A stretch of 64,000 nt of DNA, from the NCBI GenBank assembly GCA_965227905.1, contig OZ245780.1, positions 2,356,001 through 2,420,000 of the forward strand, read 5' to 3'. Source of the DNA: CBDDHT01 sp965227905. Its GTDB lineage: Bacteria; Pseudomonadota; Alphaproteobacteria; Rhizobiales; Methyloligellaceae. Made by a program: the position numbers and the translations under genes. The notes under the pieces are model-generated. The model saw only the letters and a list, made by a program, of their open reading frames with translations, did not search any database and was not told the origin of the DNA. Positions 48,868-57,972 of the stretch are shown here, piece after piece (position 1 is the first letter of the stretch; each line of letters begins with the position of its first letter).

Positions 48868-50733
48868 TCAGTTGTCCTGATTGAGCGCGGCCTTGATAAC
48901 CGGGTGGCCGTTTTCGCCCAACGTCGAGATCAGTTCCCTGCCATAAAGATAAGCAAGTTCCTTGAGTTCGCTATGGCGGTGCCAGTCCATGACACCCACT
49001 GTGTCAGGGATTGGAGGCACCACCAGGAGATCATCGGGCGATAGTGCGCTGTCGAGTTCGCTTCTGTTCACCATCAAGGAGCGCATGAGAATTGTCGCAA
49101 CGCTTGGAGCGCGAGGGAGCGGCCGCTTCGAAAGCGGGTTGATGGCGCGCATGAGGATATCGGCCCGCGAAGGAAGGCCAGAGTAGCGCACATCGTAGGT
49201 CAGCGAGTCGGTTTCCGCGAAGCTGATGACGATGTTCGGACCAGTCTTCAGAGATTTCATCGCCTTGACCGGAACATTGTCGAGCACTGCGCCATCGACA
49301 AGGACGTCACCGCTGTCGGTAACGAATGGTGGCAGCAGGCCGGGTATCGAACCGGTACTGCGGACAGCCTGCCAAAGGCTTCCCTGTTGATGCAGATAGA
49401 CCTCATTGTCCGAAAGATTTGTCGAGAGAGCGAAAAACGGTCGAGGAAGATCTTCGATGCCGATGTTCGTATAGTTCTTCAGGAGCGCGCGATCGAAACC
49501 CTTATGGTCGAGCAGGGCGTAGCGCGGCCAGGTAATTCGTTTTAGAACCCGCTGTTTCACAAACATCTCTCCGATGCTTGCATCGAGGTCGTCGGCATCG
49601 ACGTCGAGCGCGAAAGCAGCTGTCATCGCGCCGCCACCGCTTGTCCCGCCGAAGATGTCAAACTCGATACCAGCCTCGCTAAAGGCTTTGAACAGGCCGA
49701 CATGTGCACAGCAAAGCGCTCCGCCACCGCATGCGACGAGCCCGATTGCCCGTCCGGTGATGAATCGTGCGAGCCGATCATGGTCGCGCCGCGCGCCTTC
49801 TACGACATGGTGGTTCAATTGCACCATCCGTTCTTCAAGCCAGCGCTTGGTGCCTCGCTGAGACTGCTGGGCCTTATGAACAACAATCAGCCGGCGCGCC
49901 TCGGGAGGGTGGATCTCGGTCGCAAACTGCTCCAATCGGTTCAATGGTATGCGGGGTTGCCCAGGGGCGGATTTGTCGTCAGCGACCAGCATGAGCCAGT
50001 CTGCCTGACGGATCGCCTTCTGCGACCAATCGGTCAATGTGTCGTCGGCGACATAGACAAGCAGTCCATGACGGCTTTCCAGTTCATTCAACCAGTTTGT
50101 CGCCGTATCGCTGTCGAGCGCTGTGCCGTTTGGGACTGCTGTTGCGAATTCGGATTCGGTAAGGAAATGCACATCCGTATAGGACTCGAGACTTGTTCGC
50201 AGACCCTGGATGAAACTCTCTGCGATGGGTGTCGGTCCAGCACGACACAGGACGATGCTCCGCGGTATCGATGGAGGGCGGGCGAATTCGCCCGATGTTG
50301 CGCGCGCCAGTCGTCGTGCCAATGTTGACGCAATCGGCTGGAGTATCTCCGGTGAGCGCCGGGTCAGAGCATCGAAATCAGCACGCGTCAGGCGGAGGAC
50401 AATGCTGTCGCGCAATGCCGTGACCGTTGCCGTGCGCTTTGTATTGGCGAAAAAAGCAACTTCGCCGATCGGGCGTCCCGGACCCACCTCGGCGATTGGG
50501 CGTTTTCGTCCTCCCACATGCACGGAAAACCGACCTGACGTTGGGATATAGAGCGCATCGGCCTCATCACCCTCGCAGACGATTGAAACACCGCGCTCGA
50601 CGGCAACGCGCTCCAGACGCTTCTCAAGCCAATCGAGAGCTTCGTCCGGAAGGTGCCGAAACAGATCGACGGCAATGAGAGAGCGATGCGCCGTGCTATC
50701 GGTGGGGAGCTGATTATGGTCTTCGCGCGTCAC
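48868..50733 (-). CDS. Cyclic-nucleotide-binding patatin-like phospholipase (NTE family)
   Basis: Residues ~25-150 form a cNMP-binding domain (IVCEGDEADALYIPTSGRFSV and PGRPIGEVAFF). A linking region of ~170 residues follows, then a patatin domain from about 330. The nucleophile elbow GTSGGG has Ser365 and the dyad Asp is in DGAVLDN. The oxyanion loop, normally GGGxRG, reads GGGALCC, so Arg is Leu340 and Gly is Cys. It resembles bacterial RssA/NTE proteins that hydrolyse phospholipids. Start: GTG 50733 is favoured by an upstream AAGGTG; a TTG at 50829 would add 32 residues without family likeness. Confidence 0.88.
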   Translation of the reverse strand: MTREDHNQLPTDSTAHRSLIAVDLFRHLPDEALDWLEKRLERVAVERGVSIVCEGDEADALYIPTSGRFSVHVGGRKRPIAEVGPGRPIGEVAFFANTKRTATVTALRDSIVLRLTRADFDALTRRSPEILQPIASTLARRLARATSGEFARPPSIPRSIVLCRAGPTPIAESFIQGLRTSLESYTDVHFLTESEFATAVPNGTALDSDTATNWLNELESRHGLLVYVADDTLTDWSQKAIRQADWLMLVADDKSAPGQPRIPLNRLEQFATEIHPPEARRLIVVHKAQQSQRGTKRWLEERMVQLNHHVVEGARRDHDRLARFITGRAIGLVACGGGALCCAHVGLFKAFSEAGIEFDIFGGTSGGGAMTAAFALDVDADDLDASIGEMFVKQRVLKRITWPRYALLDHKGFDRALLKNYTNIGIEDLPRPFFALSTNLSDNEVYLHQQGSLWQAVRSTGSIPGLLPPFVTDSGDVLVDGAVLDNVPVKAMKSLKTGPNIVISFAETDSLTYDVRYSGLPSRADILMRAINPLSKRPLPRAPSVATILMRSLMVNRSELDSALSPDDLLVVPPIPDTVGVMDWHRHSELKELAYLYGRELISTLGENGHPVIKAALNQDN

Positions 50734-50940
50734 TGAGGGATCACCTTTTCCCCGCGTTGCATAAGTCTTGGTTTTTGAGACCTGTCGCAGAACGCAGGGT
50801 CGATACAGGAATGGCGCACATATCAGCAACCGGTCTGACGCAGGTCAATGCACGATAGATCAATGACTGGCACCGATATTGGTGCGATACGGTACCATTT
50901 GCTGCGAAGGGAGCCGACTGCGTATGTCGAGGAAATCTAA

Positions 50941-51303
50941 ATGAATCTGGCCAGATCGGTCATTGCCGGCCTTGTAATGTCATGGTTTTTCGCTCCCGCT
51001 TTCGCGTCTGAAGTCGACAGCGCGTTGCGCGGCAAAGGGCTGGTCGAAGAGAAATGCGCCCGATGTCATTCCATCGGCGCTGCGGACGAGAGTTTGCACA
51101 AAGACGCACCACCATTTCGCGCATTGGCCACACGCTGGCCCCTGGAACACCTGGAAGAAGCCCTCGCCGAAGGTATTGTCACCGGTCATCCGGACATGCC
51201 GGCTTTCGCATTTGAGCCCGACGATATCGATGCAATCCTCGAGTATCTTCACACTCTGATCAAAGAAGATGAGAGTGCTGCCGCTCCGGAAGGCAAATCA
51301 TAA
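50941..51303 (+). CDS. Exported class I cytochrome c
   Basis: A 120-residue protein with a signal peptide (LARSVIAGLVMSWFFAPAFAS). One c-type heme site CARCH follows, and the distal Met ligand is probably in HPDMPAF. The sequence resembles small soluble cytochromes c that carry electrons in the periplasm. It stands alone, so its redox partners are unknown. It converges on sodB with a shared terminator between. Confidence 0.93.
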   Translation: MNLARSVIAGLVMSWFFAPAFASEVDSALRGKGLVEEKCARCHSIGAADESLHKDAPPFRALATRWPLEHLEEALAEGIVTGHPDMPAFAFEPDDIDAILEYLHTLIKEDESAAAPEGKS

Positions 51304-51328
51304 AAAAGGCGGAGCCAGAGGCCCCGCC
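51302..51328 (-). terminator. Intrinsic terminator of sodB, usable in both directions
   Basis: On the minus strand GGCGGGGCC-TCT-GGCTCCGCC (51308-51328, one G-U pair) is followed by six T. On the plus strand the same stem is followed by TTT and lies just after the cytochrome c stop. Confidence 0.85.
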
Positions 51329-51355
51329 TTTGAATGGATGATTTCGTGATCGCTC

Positions 51356-51955
51356 TTAGCTTGCCGCTTCGAAGAGCTCGCCCACATAGTCCCAGTTGAT
51401 GAGACTGTCGACAAAGGCCTCGAGATATTTGGGCCGGGCATTGCGATAGTCGATGTAATAGGAATGCTCCCAGACGTCGCAGCCGAGAAGCGGCGTCGCG
51501 CCATGGACCAGCGGGTTTTCGCCGTTCGGGGTCTTTGTGACTTCAAGCTTGCCGTCTTTCATCACAAGCCAGCACCAGCCCGATCCGAACTGTGTGGCAC
51601 CGGCGTCCATGAAGGCCTTTTTGAAGGCGTCATAACCGCCCAGATCTTCATTCATCTTGGCTTCGAGCGCACCAGGCATGCTGGTGCCGCCGCCGCCTTG
51701 CTTCATCCATTTCCAGAAGTGGATGTGGTTGAAGTGCTGTCCGGCATTGTTGAACAGCCCGGCATTGCTGCCGAAAGAGGCTTTCACGATGTCTTCAAGG
51801 CTCTTGTCTTCGTGACCGGAACCGGCAAGCAGATTGTTGCCGTTCGTGACATAGGCTTGGTGATGTTTGTCGTGATGAAACTCGAGGGTTTCTGCCGACA
51901 TAAAGGGTTGCAAAGCGTCATAAGCATAAGGCAGGTCGGGAAGTTCGAACGCCAC
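51356..51955 (-). CDS. sodB: Superoxide dismutase (Fe/Mn family)
   Basis: This enzyme dismutates superoxide in the cytoplasm. Metal ligands and family motifs are LEFHHDKHHQAYV, FNNAGQHFNHIHFW and DVWEHSYYIDYRN. The active-site region FGSGWCWLV is also present. The sequence looks most like iron-type SodB of alphaproteobacteria, though metal choice cannot be proved. I chose GTG 51955 because GGAGG lies five bases upstream and the product then begins MAFELPDLPYAYDAL, the common family start. An ATG at 51970 overlaps that ribosome site and would add five residues. Confidence 0.96.
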   Translation of the reverse strand: MAFELPDLPYAYDALQPFMSAETLEFHHDKHHQAYVTNGNNLLAGSGHEDKSLEDIVKASFGSNAGLFNNAGQHFNHIHFWKWMKQGGGGTSMPGALEAKMNEDLGGYDAFKKAFMDAGATQFGSGWCWLVMKDGKLEVTKTPNGENPLVHGATPLLGCDVWEHSYYIDYRNARPKYLEAFVDSLINWDYVGELFEAAS

Positions 51956-52067
51956 GGTGTCCTCCAGCATTAAGTCTCAGGTGTCAGGGTCGCGCGCACC
52001 CTACTTATTTCAAGATTCCGAGGCAAGGCTGCGCGGCGAAGAGGGGGCCTCGGTTCGTAAGCAGTCG

Positions 52068-53279
52068 TCAGGAAAAGGCCTGGATTCCGGTTTGGGCACG
52101 GCCGAGTATCAACGCGTGGACATCGTGCGTACCCTCATAGGTGTTGACCGACTCCAAATTCACCATGTGGCGAATGACATGATATTCGTCTGATACGCCG
52201 TTGCCGCCATGCATATCTCTCGCCTGACGAGCGATATCGAGAGCTTTGCCGCAATTGTTGCGCTTCAGAAGCGAAACCGATTCGGGCAGAAGGCCGCCAT
52301 TGTCTGCCATCCGGCCGAGCTGCAAGGCGCCCTGCAGGCCCAACGTAATTTCGGTTTGCATGTCGGCGAGCTTCTTCTGGATCAGTTGACTGGCGGCAAG
52401 TGGCCGGCCGAACTGCGTTCGATCGAGCACATATTGTCGCGCGCCATGCCAGCAGAATTCCGCGGCACCCATGCTGCCCCAGGCAATGCCGTATCGCGCC
52501 CTGTTGAGGCAACGGAAGGGGCCGGCAAGACCTTGAGCGCCGGGCAGCAGATTGGCGTCCGGCACGAAGCAGTCTTCCAGAACGATCTCGCCTGTTGCTG
52601 AGGCTCGGAGCGAGAACTTGCCTTCGATCTTCGGTGTCGAAAGTCCGTCAAAATCACGCTCGACGATGAAGCCTCGGATCGCACCGTCTTCGGTCTTGGC
52701 CCAGACGACACAGACATCCGCAACAGGTGCATTGCTGATCCATGTCTTGGCGCCGTTGAGCCTGTATCCGCCATCGACTTTCCGTGCCCGTGTCTTCATG
52801 GAACCGGGATCGGAGCCATGATCTGGTTCCGTCAGACCGAAACAGCCGATCATCTCACCGGAAGCGAGTTTGGGCAGGAACTTCTTTTTCTGCTCTTCGG
52901 TACCGTAGGCGAAGATCGGATAGATCACGAGGCTTCCCTGGACACTCATTGCAGATCGGTAGCCTGAGTCGATGCGTTCGACCTCGCGTGCGATCAATCC
53001 GTACGAGACATAGCCCAATTCTGCACCGCCATAGGCTTCAGGAAGCGTTGGACCGAGGAAACCAAGCTCGCCCATTTCCCTCATGATCTGCGTGTCGAAA
53101 TCCTCGTTGCGGAACGCTTCCAGCACGCGTGGCATCAATGCGTCCTGGCAATATCGGTTTGCCGTGTCGCGTACCAACCTTTCCTCTTCTGTGAGCTGGC
53201 CATCGAGATCGAGCGGATCTGCCCAGTCGAACGTGATCTTCGCTTCAGCGGTCGGTTGTTTCAGTGCGGCTTCGGACAT
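52068..53279 (-). CDS. gcdH: Glutaryl-CoA dehydrogenase
   Basis: Oxidises and decarboxylates glutaryl-CoA to crotonyl-CoA in lysine and tryptophan degradation. Features: DPLDLDGQLTEEERLVRDTA at the N-terminus, then CFGLTEPDHGSDPGSM and NGAKTWISNAPVADV. The active-site Glu lies in VNTYEGTHDVHALILG, a strongly GCDH-like motif, so unlike the protein at 44680 the catalytic base is kept. ATG 53279 (MSEAALKQP) gives 403 residues, the usual length. An upstream in-frame extension to 53348 looks non-coding. No CoA-transferase regulator is adjacent. Confidence 0.95.
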   Translation of the reverse strand: MSEAALKQPTAEAKITFDWADPLDLDGQLTEEERLVRDTANRYCQDALMPRVLEAFRNEDFDTQIMREMGELGFLGPTLPEAYGGAELGYVSYGLIAREVERIDSGYRSAMSVQGSLVIYPIFAYGTEEQKKKFLPKLASGEMIGCFGLTEPDHGSDPGSMKTRARKVDGGYRLNGAKTWISNAPVADVCVVWAKTEDGAIRGFIVERDFDGLSTPKIEGKFSLRASATGEIVLEDCFVPDANLLPGAQGLAGPFRCLNRARYGIAWGSMGAAEFCWHGARQYVLDRTQFGRPLAASQLIQKKLADMQTEITLGLQGALQLGRMADNGGLLPESVSLLKRNNCGKALDIARQARDMHGGNGVSDEYHVIRHMVNLESVNTYEGTHDVHALILGRAQTGIQAFS

Positions 53280-53354
53280 GGTGCTTTCTCTTGTAGATCG
53301 GTCAATGAATGTTGGGGCGCCCCTATTCGGACCGCGGCTCGTGCTCACCCCAAC

Positions 53355-54215
53355 TTAGCGGATGATCGTGTAGCGGACGATTCTGTTATTGCCACTATCG
53401 GCAAACCAAACATCGTCACCGCGTATCACGACGCCTTCGGGCGTCGTGAATTTCCCGGGCCCTTTCTCCGCCTTCCCAGTGCCGAGCGTTGTGACAAGCG
53501 CGCCATCGGGTCCGATCACTTTGATATTGTGGGTGTATTTGTCTGCGACGACGAGGAGCCCGTCCGAAGTCATATCCTGGTAACGCGGGCCACTGAAATC
53601 ATAGGGTGCACCCTTGAGTTCTTTCATGATCTCAAAGGTATCAGTCATCAGCAGCATTCGGTCATTGCCGGCGTCGGCGACCCAAAGATGATCGTCTTTG
53701 GCCGCGATCACATCGTGCGGCGACCGTAATCCTCCAGCCTCGCGCACAACTTTGCCGTCCTGAAAGGCAACGATGTTCCCCGATGCTGCTCCCGTCGCGA
53801 CGACGCGTCCTTTCCCGAGAGCAAGGACGCCTTCAGGTCGCCGGATCCGTCCTTCAAGCACGCCGACTTTCGAGGCGCCCGTTCCATCGGGCTTGTAGAC
53901 GACGATCCGGCTCTGGCCCGTATCTGCCACATACAGAAGCCCATCGGGGCCGCGATCGATATCATGCGGTTGCGAGAGTTCATCCTTCTCGCCGAAGGTG
54001 GACAGGAGCTGCAACGATGACGCGTCCAATACCGCAATCCGGTCGTTGCCGAGATCGGAGACATAGAGAAGCGTGCCGTCGGCCGAGAGTTCGACATCGT
54101 GAGGATTGGACAGTACAGGCTCGCCTGCTGCCACATATTTGAACTCGACCGCCAGGGCCGGATGAATGCTGAGCGGTAAGAATAGGCAAAGCCAGAGCAG
54201 AACTGCGCGCATCAT
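53355..54215 (-). CDS. Exported NHL-repeat beta-propeller protein
   Basis: A 286-residue protein with a signal peptide (LLWLCLFLPLSIHPALA). Five to six NHL-like blades follow: NPHDVELSADGTLLYVSD, QPHDIDRGPDGLLYVAD, SPHDVIAAKDDHLWVAD and TPEGVVIRGDDVWFAD. NHL propellers act as binding platforms or lactonase-like enzymes; which applies here is unclear. Its ATG overlaps the oligopeptidase stop (54212-54214), so the two are co-translated, possibly by chance of operon packing. Confidence 0.87.
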   Translation of the reverse strand: MMRAVLLWLCLFLPLSIHPALAVEFKYVAAGEPVLSNPHDVELSADGTLLYVSDLGNDRIAVLDASSLQLLSTFGEKDELSQPHDIDRGPDGLLYVADTGQSRIVVYKPDGTGASKVGVLEGRIRRPEGVLALGKGRVVATGAASGNIVAFQDGKVVREAGGLRSPHDVIAAKDDHLWVADAGNDRMLLMTDTFEIMKELKGAPYDFSGPRYQDMTSDGLLVVADKYTHNIKVIGPDGALVTTLGTGKAEKGPGKFTTPEGVVIRGDDVWFADSGNNRIVRYTIIR

Positions 54216-56305
54216 GCTTTTCCCGAGACCTTGATTGCAAAGGCGTAGGCCAATGCGACTTCACCGAGCCGATCGAACCGACCGGAAGCACCGCCATGAC
54301 CAGCTTCCATATTGGTCTTGAGCATGATCAGATTGTCGCCGGTATTGCAGGCGCGCAAGCGCGCAATCCATTTCGCCGGTTCCCAATAGGTTACCCGTGG
54401 GTCCGTCAAGCCGCCGACGGCCATGATGTGCGGATAAGCCTGTGCGCTGACATTGTCGTAGGGCGAGTATGCTGCAATCGTTTCATACGCTTCCTTGCTC
54501 TCGATCGGATTTCCCCATTCCGGCCATTCTGGCGGGGTCAGCGGGAGCGTATCATCGAGCATCGTCGTCAGCACGTCGACGAACGGCACTTCGGCGATAA
54601 TGCCTTGGAAGAGTTCAGGCGCCATGTTGGCGACGGCGCCCATAAGCATGCCGCCCGCACTGCCGCCATGCGCGACAATGGCTCCTTCGCTCGTGTATCC
54701 CTCTTTCGCCAGATAGCGTCCGGCCGAGATGAAATCCTGAAACGTGTTGGACTTATGCTCCAATCGTCCCTGGGCATACCAACGATAGCCCTTGTCCTTG
54801 CCCCCGCGAATATGAGCGACAGCGTAAATCATGCCGCGGTCGACAAGGCTCAGGCAGTTGGTCGAGAAACTGGCAGGGATCGAGATACCGTAGGCGCCAT
54901 AGCCATAGAGTAATGCCGGTGCGGTGCCGTCGAGAGGTGTGTCTTTCCGGTAGAGCAACGTGACGGGGATTTTTTCGCCGTCGTGGGCGGGCGCCATGAT
55001 GCGCCGCGTGACATAGTCATCCGCGTTGTGACCGGATGGAATTTCCTGTGTCTTGCGCAACTGACGGGTTCGGGCCGACATGTCGTAGTCGTACACCTGC
55101 GCTGGTGTCGTCATCGACGAGTAGGTGAACCGCAGCCGCGTCGTGTCATACTCATAGCCCGGTGATACACCGAGCGAATACGCTTCTTCCTTGAACGCAA
55201 TGTCGTGTTCCAGGCCATCCGACCAGTGGCGGATGATGATCCGGGGCAGCCCTTCGTCGCGTTCGAGACGGACCAGAAAATCCTGGAAGGCAATGACATC
55301 AAGGATCAGACGACCTGGTCGATGAGCTTCGATTTCCTTCCAACAATCGCGGCCGACTGCATCGACAGGGGCGCTCATGATTTTGAAATCTTCGGCGCCA
55401 TCGGCATTCGTCAAAATGATCAGATCATCGTCGTGATGCTCAACCGAGTATTCGTGCCCAGTCTCGCGCGCGCAGACGAGGCGGGGGGCGAGGTCGGGCT
55501 TATCGGTCTCGATCAGATGCACCTCGCCAGTTTGATGGTCATGAGCACTAATCACGACAAAACGTTCGCTCTGCGTCATGCCGACACCGACGAAAAATCC
55601 AGGGTCTTCCTCGCGATAGACCAGGACGTCGTCTTTAGCGTCGGTCCCGAGCGTATGCCTGTAGACCTCCCGTGGCCGGTGATTGTCATCCAAGCGCGTA
55701 TAGAACAGCGTCTGTCCATCTCCCGCCCAAACGAAGCCGCCGCTCGTGTCCGGTATCTCGCTGCCGATCGGTGATCCAGACGCGATGTCCAGTACTTTGA
55801 TGGTGTAGTACTCGGATCCATTCGTATCTGAGGCGTATGCTACGCGTGTGTGATCTGGGCTGTGTCCAACGCCACCGATGCGGAAATAGGCATGCGGTTC
55901 GGCGAGTTGATTGGCATCGATGAGAATCTCTTCGGCGCCGGATTCGCCCTTACGCCGGCAAAATAACGGATGCTGACCGCCGGTTATGAAGCTCGTGTAG
56001 TAGTCGAATGGGCCATCGGGGGAAGGGACGCTTGAGTCGTCTTCCTTGATACGACCTTTCATCTCTTCGAAGAGTTTGTCCTGAAGCGATGCGGTTTCGC
56101 TCATGACCGACTCTAAAAAGTCGTTCTCGGCCTGCAGGTAGTCGCGGATTCCATCGTCCAGAACATCCGGATCCCGCATGACCTCTTGCCAGTTGTCGGC
56201 TCTCAGCCAAGCATAATCGTCAGTGCGGGTGAAACCGTGGCGTTGGTCGCTAGTGGCGACCTTCTTTGCGACAGGCGGCGTTGTCTTGGGCCTCAGGGCG
56301 GCCAT
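54212..56305 (-). CDS. ptrB: Oligopeptidase B (prolyl oligopeptidase family S9A)
   Basis: A 697-residue serine peptidase that cleaves short peptides after Arg/Lys in the cytoplasm. The N-terminal DDYAWLRADNWQEVMRDP segment precedes a seven-bladed propeller. The C-terminal alpha/beta-hydrolase domain has the nucleophile Ser in VAHGGSAGGMLMGA, the Asp near VGGLTDPRVTYWEPAKW, and the His in EAGHGGASGRFD. IPVTLLYRKDTPLDG and HIRGGKDKGYRWY are typical of PtrB. It is 24 bases downstream of msrB and overlaps the NHL gene. Confidence 0.96.
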   Translation of the reverse strand: MAALRPKTTPPVAKKVATSDQRHGFTRTDDYAWLRADNWQEVMRDPDVLDDGIRDYLQAENDFLESVMSETASLQDKLFEEMKGRIKEDDSSVPSPDGPFDYYTSFITGGQHPLFCRRKGESGAEEILIDANQLAEPHAYFRIGGVGHSPDHTRVAYASDTNGSEYYTIKVLDIASGSPIGSEIPDTSGGFVWAGDGQTLFYTRLDDNHRPREVYRHTLGTDAKDDVLVYREEDPGFFVGVGMTQSERFVVISAHDHQTGEVHLIETDKPDLAPRLVCARETGHEYSVEHHDDDLIILTNADGAEDFKIMSAPVDAVGRDCWKEIEAHRPGRLILDVIAFQDFLVRLERDEGLPRIIIRHWSDGLEHDIAFKEEAYSLGVSPGYEYDTTRLRFTYSSMTTPAQVYDYDMSARTRQLRKTQEIPSGHNADDYVTRRIMAPAHDGEKIPVTLLYRKDTPLDGTAPALLYGYGAYGISIPASFSTNCLSLVDRGMIYAVAHIRGGKDKGYRWYAQGRLEHKSNTFQDFISAGRYLAKEGYTSEGAIVAHGGSAGGMLMGAVANMAPELFQGIIAEVPFVDVLTTMLDDTLPLTPPEWPEWGNPIESKEAYETIAAYSPYDNVSAQAYPHIMAVGGLTDPRVTYWEPAKWIARLRACNTGDNLIMLKTNMEAGHGGASGRFDRLGEVALAYAFAIKVSGKA

Positions 56306-56329
56306 ATCTCAATCATCTCCGGAAAGCGT

Positions 56330-56752
56330 TCAGTCTTTGTCGGTCCTCTGATCGAAATTCAGAGCCGCACCGTTCATGCAGTATCTCAGGCCCGTCGGTT
56401 GTGGGCCGTCAGGAAATACATGCCCGAGATGGGCGTCGCAAGCATGGCAGCGGACTTCGGTACGGCGCATGAAGAACGTATTGTCTTCATGTTCGGCCAC
56501 CGCATGCTCGTTGGTTGGTGCAAAGAAGCTTGGCCAGCCGGTGCCTGAGTCGAATTTGGCATCGGAGTCGAAGAGTGGTGCATCGCAGCAAATACAGCGA
56601 TAGACGCCCGTGCGCTTGTCATCATTGTAGGAATGAGAAAATGCGCGCTCGGTTCCATGCATGCGTGTGACATGAAATTGCTCCGGGGTAAGCTGTTGGC
56701 GCCATTCCTCGTCCGACTTAACGATTTTTGGCGGTGATTTCTGATCTGTCAT
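56330..56752 (-). CDS. msrB: Peptide methionine (R)-S-oxide reductase
   Basis: Repairs methionine-R-sulfoxide in proteins. Two zinc-binding CxxC pairs (YRCICCDAPLF and RCHACDAHLGHVF), FDSGTGWPSFF and the catalytic Cys in LRYCMNGAALNF are all visible. ATG 56752 gives 140 residues; a TTG at 56761 is also in frame. It leads the msrB-ptrB-NHL gene run on the minus strand and is divergent from the antiporter operon across a ~280-base region. Confidence 0.96.
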   Translation of the reverse strand: MTDQKSPPKIVKSDEEWRQQLTPEQFHVTRMHGTERAFSHSYNDDKRTGVYRCICCDAPLFDSDAKFDSGTGWPSFFAPTNEHAVAEHEDNTFFMRRTEVRCHACDAHLGHVFPDGPQPTGLRYCMNGAALNFDQRTDKD

Positions 56753-57034
56753 GTCCACCAAGACCTTACGCTGTTTCTGAGAGTATTCCCGCGGCAGCTG
56801 ATTCCAATCGGCAATCGCGTTGCACGGATAGTGGCGACTATTGATCTTTCATCCGACAGAATCACAGCCCTACCTAATGTCTTACGTCCAATGGATCAAT
56901 TGGGATTACCGAAGGGTCTTGATTGCCATCACGAATCATCAACAATTGCGACTAATCGTCTCGTCGGGATAGTATAACAAACTGACGAGGGCCGAAGAGC
57001 GACGGCCATACACGGGTCGGGGGGGATTCTGGAC

Positions 57035-57508
57035 ATGCTTTATGCCAGTCTCACGATTGTATTGGTCGGGTTCTGGCTGGTCCTTTCAGGTGACTATACG
57101 GCCATTGCATTGGTAGCTGGGTCCATTTCGATCCTTGGCGTCGTTGTACTCGCTCATCGGAGGAGTCTCGTCCTTGACGAGGGGCATCCCGCTCATCTGG
57201 TTTTGCGGGCCGTCACCGATTTGCCGTGGCTTGTTCTGGAGATCGCCAAGGCCTCCTGGCAGTTCGCGAAGATTATCCTCCACCCGAAACTACCGATCTC
57301 TCCGACATTGATCTGTGTGGGCGCCAGTCTGAAAACCTGCGTCGGCCGGACCGTCTATGCGAACTCGATTACGCGGACGCCGGGCACGATTTCTGCGGAG
57401 GTTTCAGGCGACGAATTTCTCATTCATGCGATCAGGCTGGAAGGCGCCGACGATCTTGTCACGGGTGCCATGGATGAAAGGGTCAAACAGTTCGAGGGGG
57501 CAGCATGA
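57035..57508 (+). CDS. Mrp/Mnh antiporter subunit E, extra divergent copy
   Basis: A 157-residue protein with the two to three N-terminal membrane segments of MnhE. The conserved core is WLVLEIAKASWQFAKIILHP, and the cytoplasmic tail carries TRTPGTISAEVSGDEFLIHAI. It differs strongly from the second MnhE at 62684-63184, so it is not a recent duplicate. It overlaps the next gene (F) by ATGA. In one known Mrp operon layout, E-F-G comes first, before B, C and D subunits, and this pair may be the start of such an operon. Confidence 0.88.
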   Translation: MLYASLTIVLVGFWLVLSGDYTAIALVAGSISILGVVVLAHRRSLVLDEGHPAHLVLRAVTDLPWLVLEIAKASWQFAKIILHPKLPISPTLICVGASLKTCVGRTVYANSITRTPGTISAEVSGDEFLIHAIRLEGADDLVTGAMDERVKQFEGAA

Positions 57509-57972
57509 TCTTTGCGGTCGCCGCCTTCGCGTTACTGATTGCCTTGACGCTTGCGATCGTTCGCGTGCTGCTTGGCCCGACGACCCTTGACCGCGCCCTC
57601 GCCGTGGGGACCTCTGCCATCCTGTTTTTGTCAGTTCTTGGGTTTCTGACAGGGCGGCCCGAGTTTCTGGATGTCGGCATCCTCTATGCTCTTTTGAACA
57701 TCATTGCGACCCTCGCTGTTCTCGATGATGATCTGGTCATGTTTGAGAGCAGATGCGCGGATCTCAGGCGATTCGATCCGGCGGTTCAGGCGATCCGCTT
57801 AATTTCTTGTCGTAGTGTGTCGTTGCAAAAGACGACAAGATGCCGGAATGCATTTGCACACCAGCTCCAAATGTCAAATAACCGGCGCCAACAATATCAA
57901 CATGGGGTGCGCCTTTGTCATTGTTCTTCATCGCTCTCTTGCCGTTCGTCGGTGCCCTGCTTCCGGGCGTAA
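57505..57972 (+). pseudogene. Mrp/Mnh antiporter subunit F, extra copy with altered 3' end
   Basis: Residues 1-73 are a good MnhF (VRVLLGPTTLDRALAVGTSA, then LDVGILYALLNIIATLAVL) with three membrane segments. After about base 57725 the frame runs on for ~80 residues of unrelated, Cys/Arg/Ser-rich sequence and ends inside the next gene. MnhF proteins are normally 85-95 residues, so the natural end seems lost. The first ~75 residues could still make a working subunit, but the tail looks accidental. The flanking break marks the junction with the mnhA operon. Confidence 0.65.

Noticed and set aside
50850..50920. Short palindromes (GCACC...GGTGC) upstream of the cytochrome c gene as an operator
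   Set aside because: The arms are only five bases long and no known regulator site is matched.
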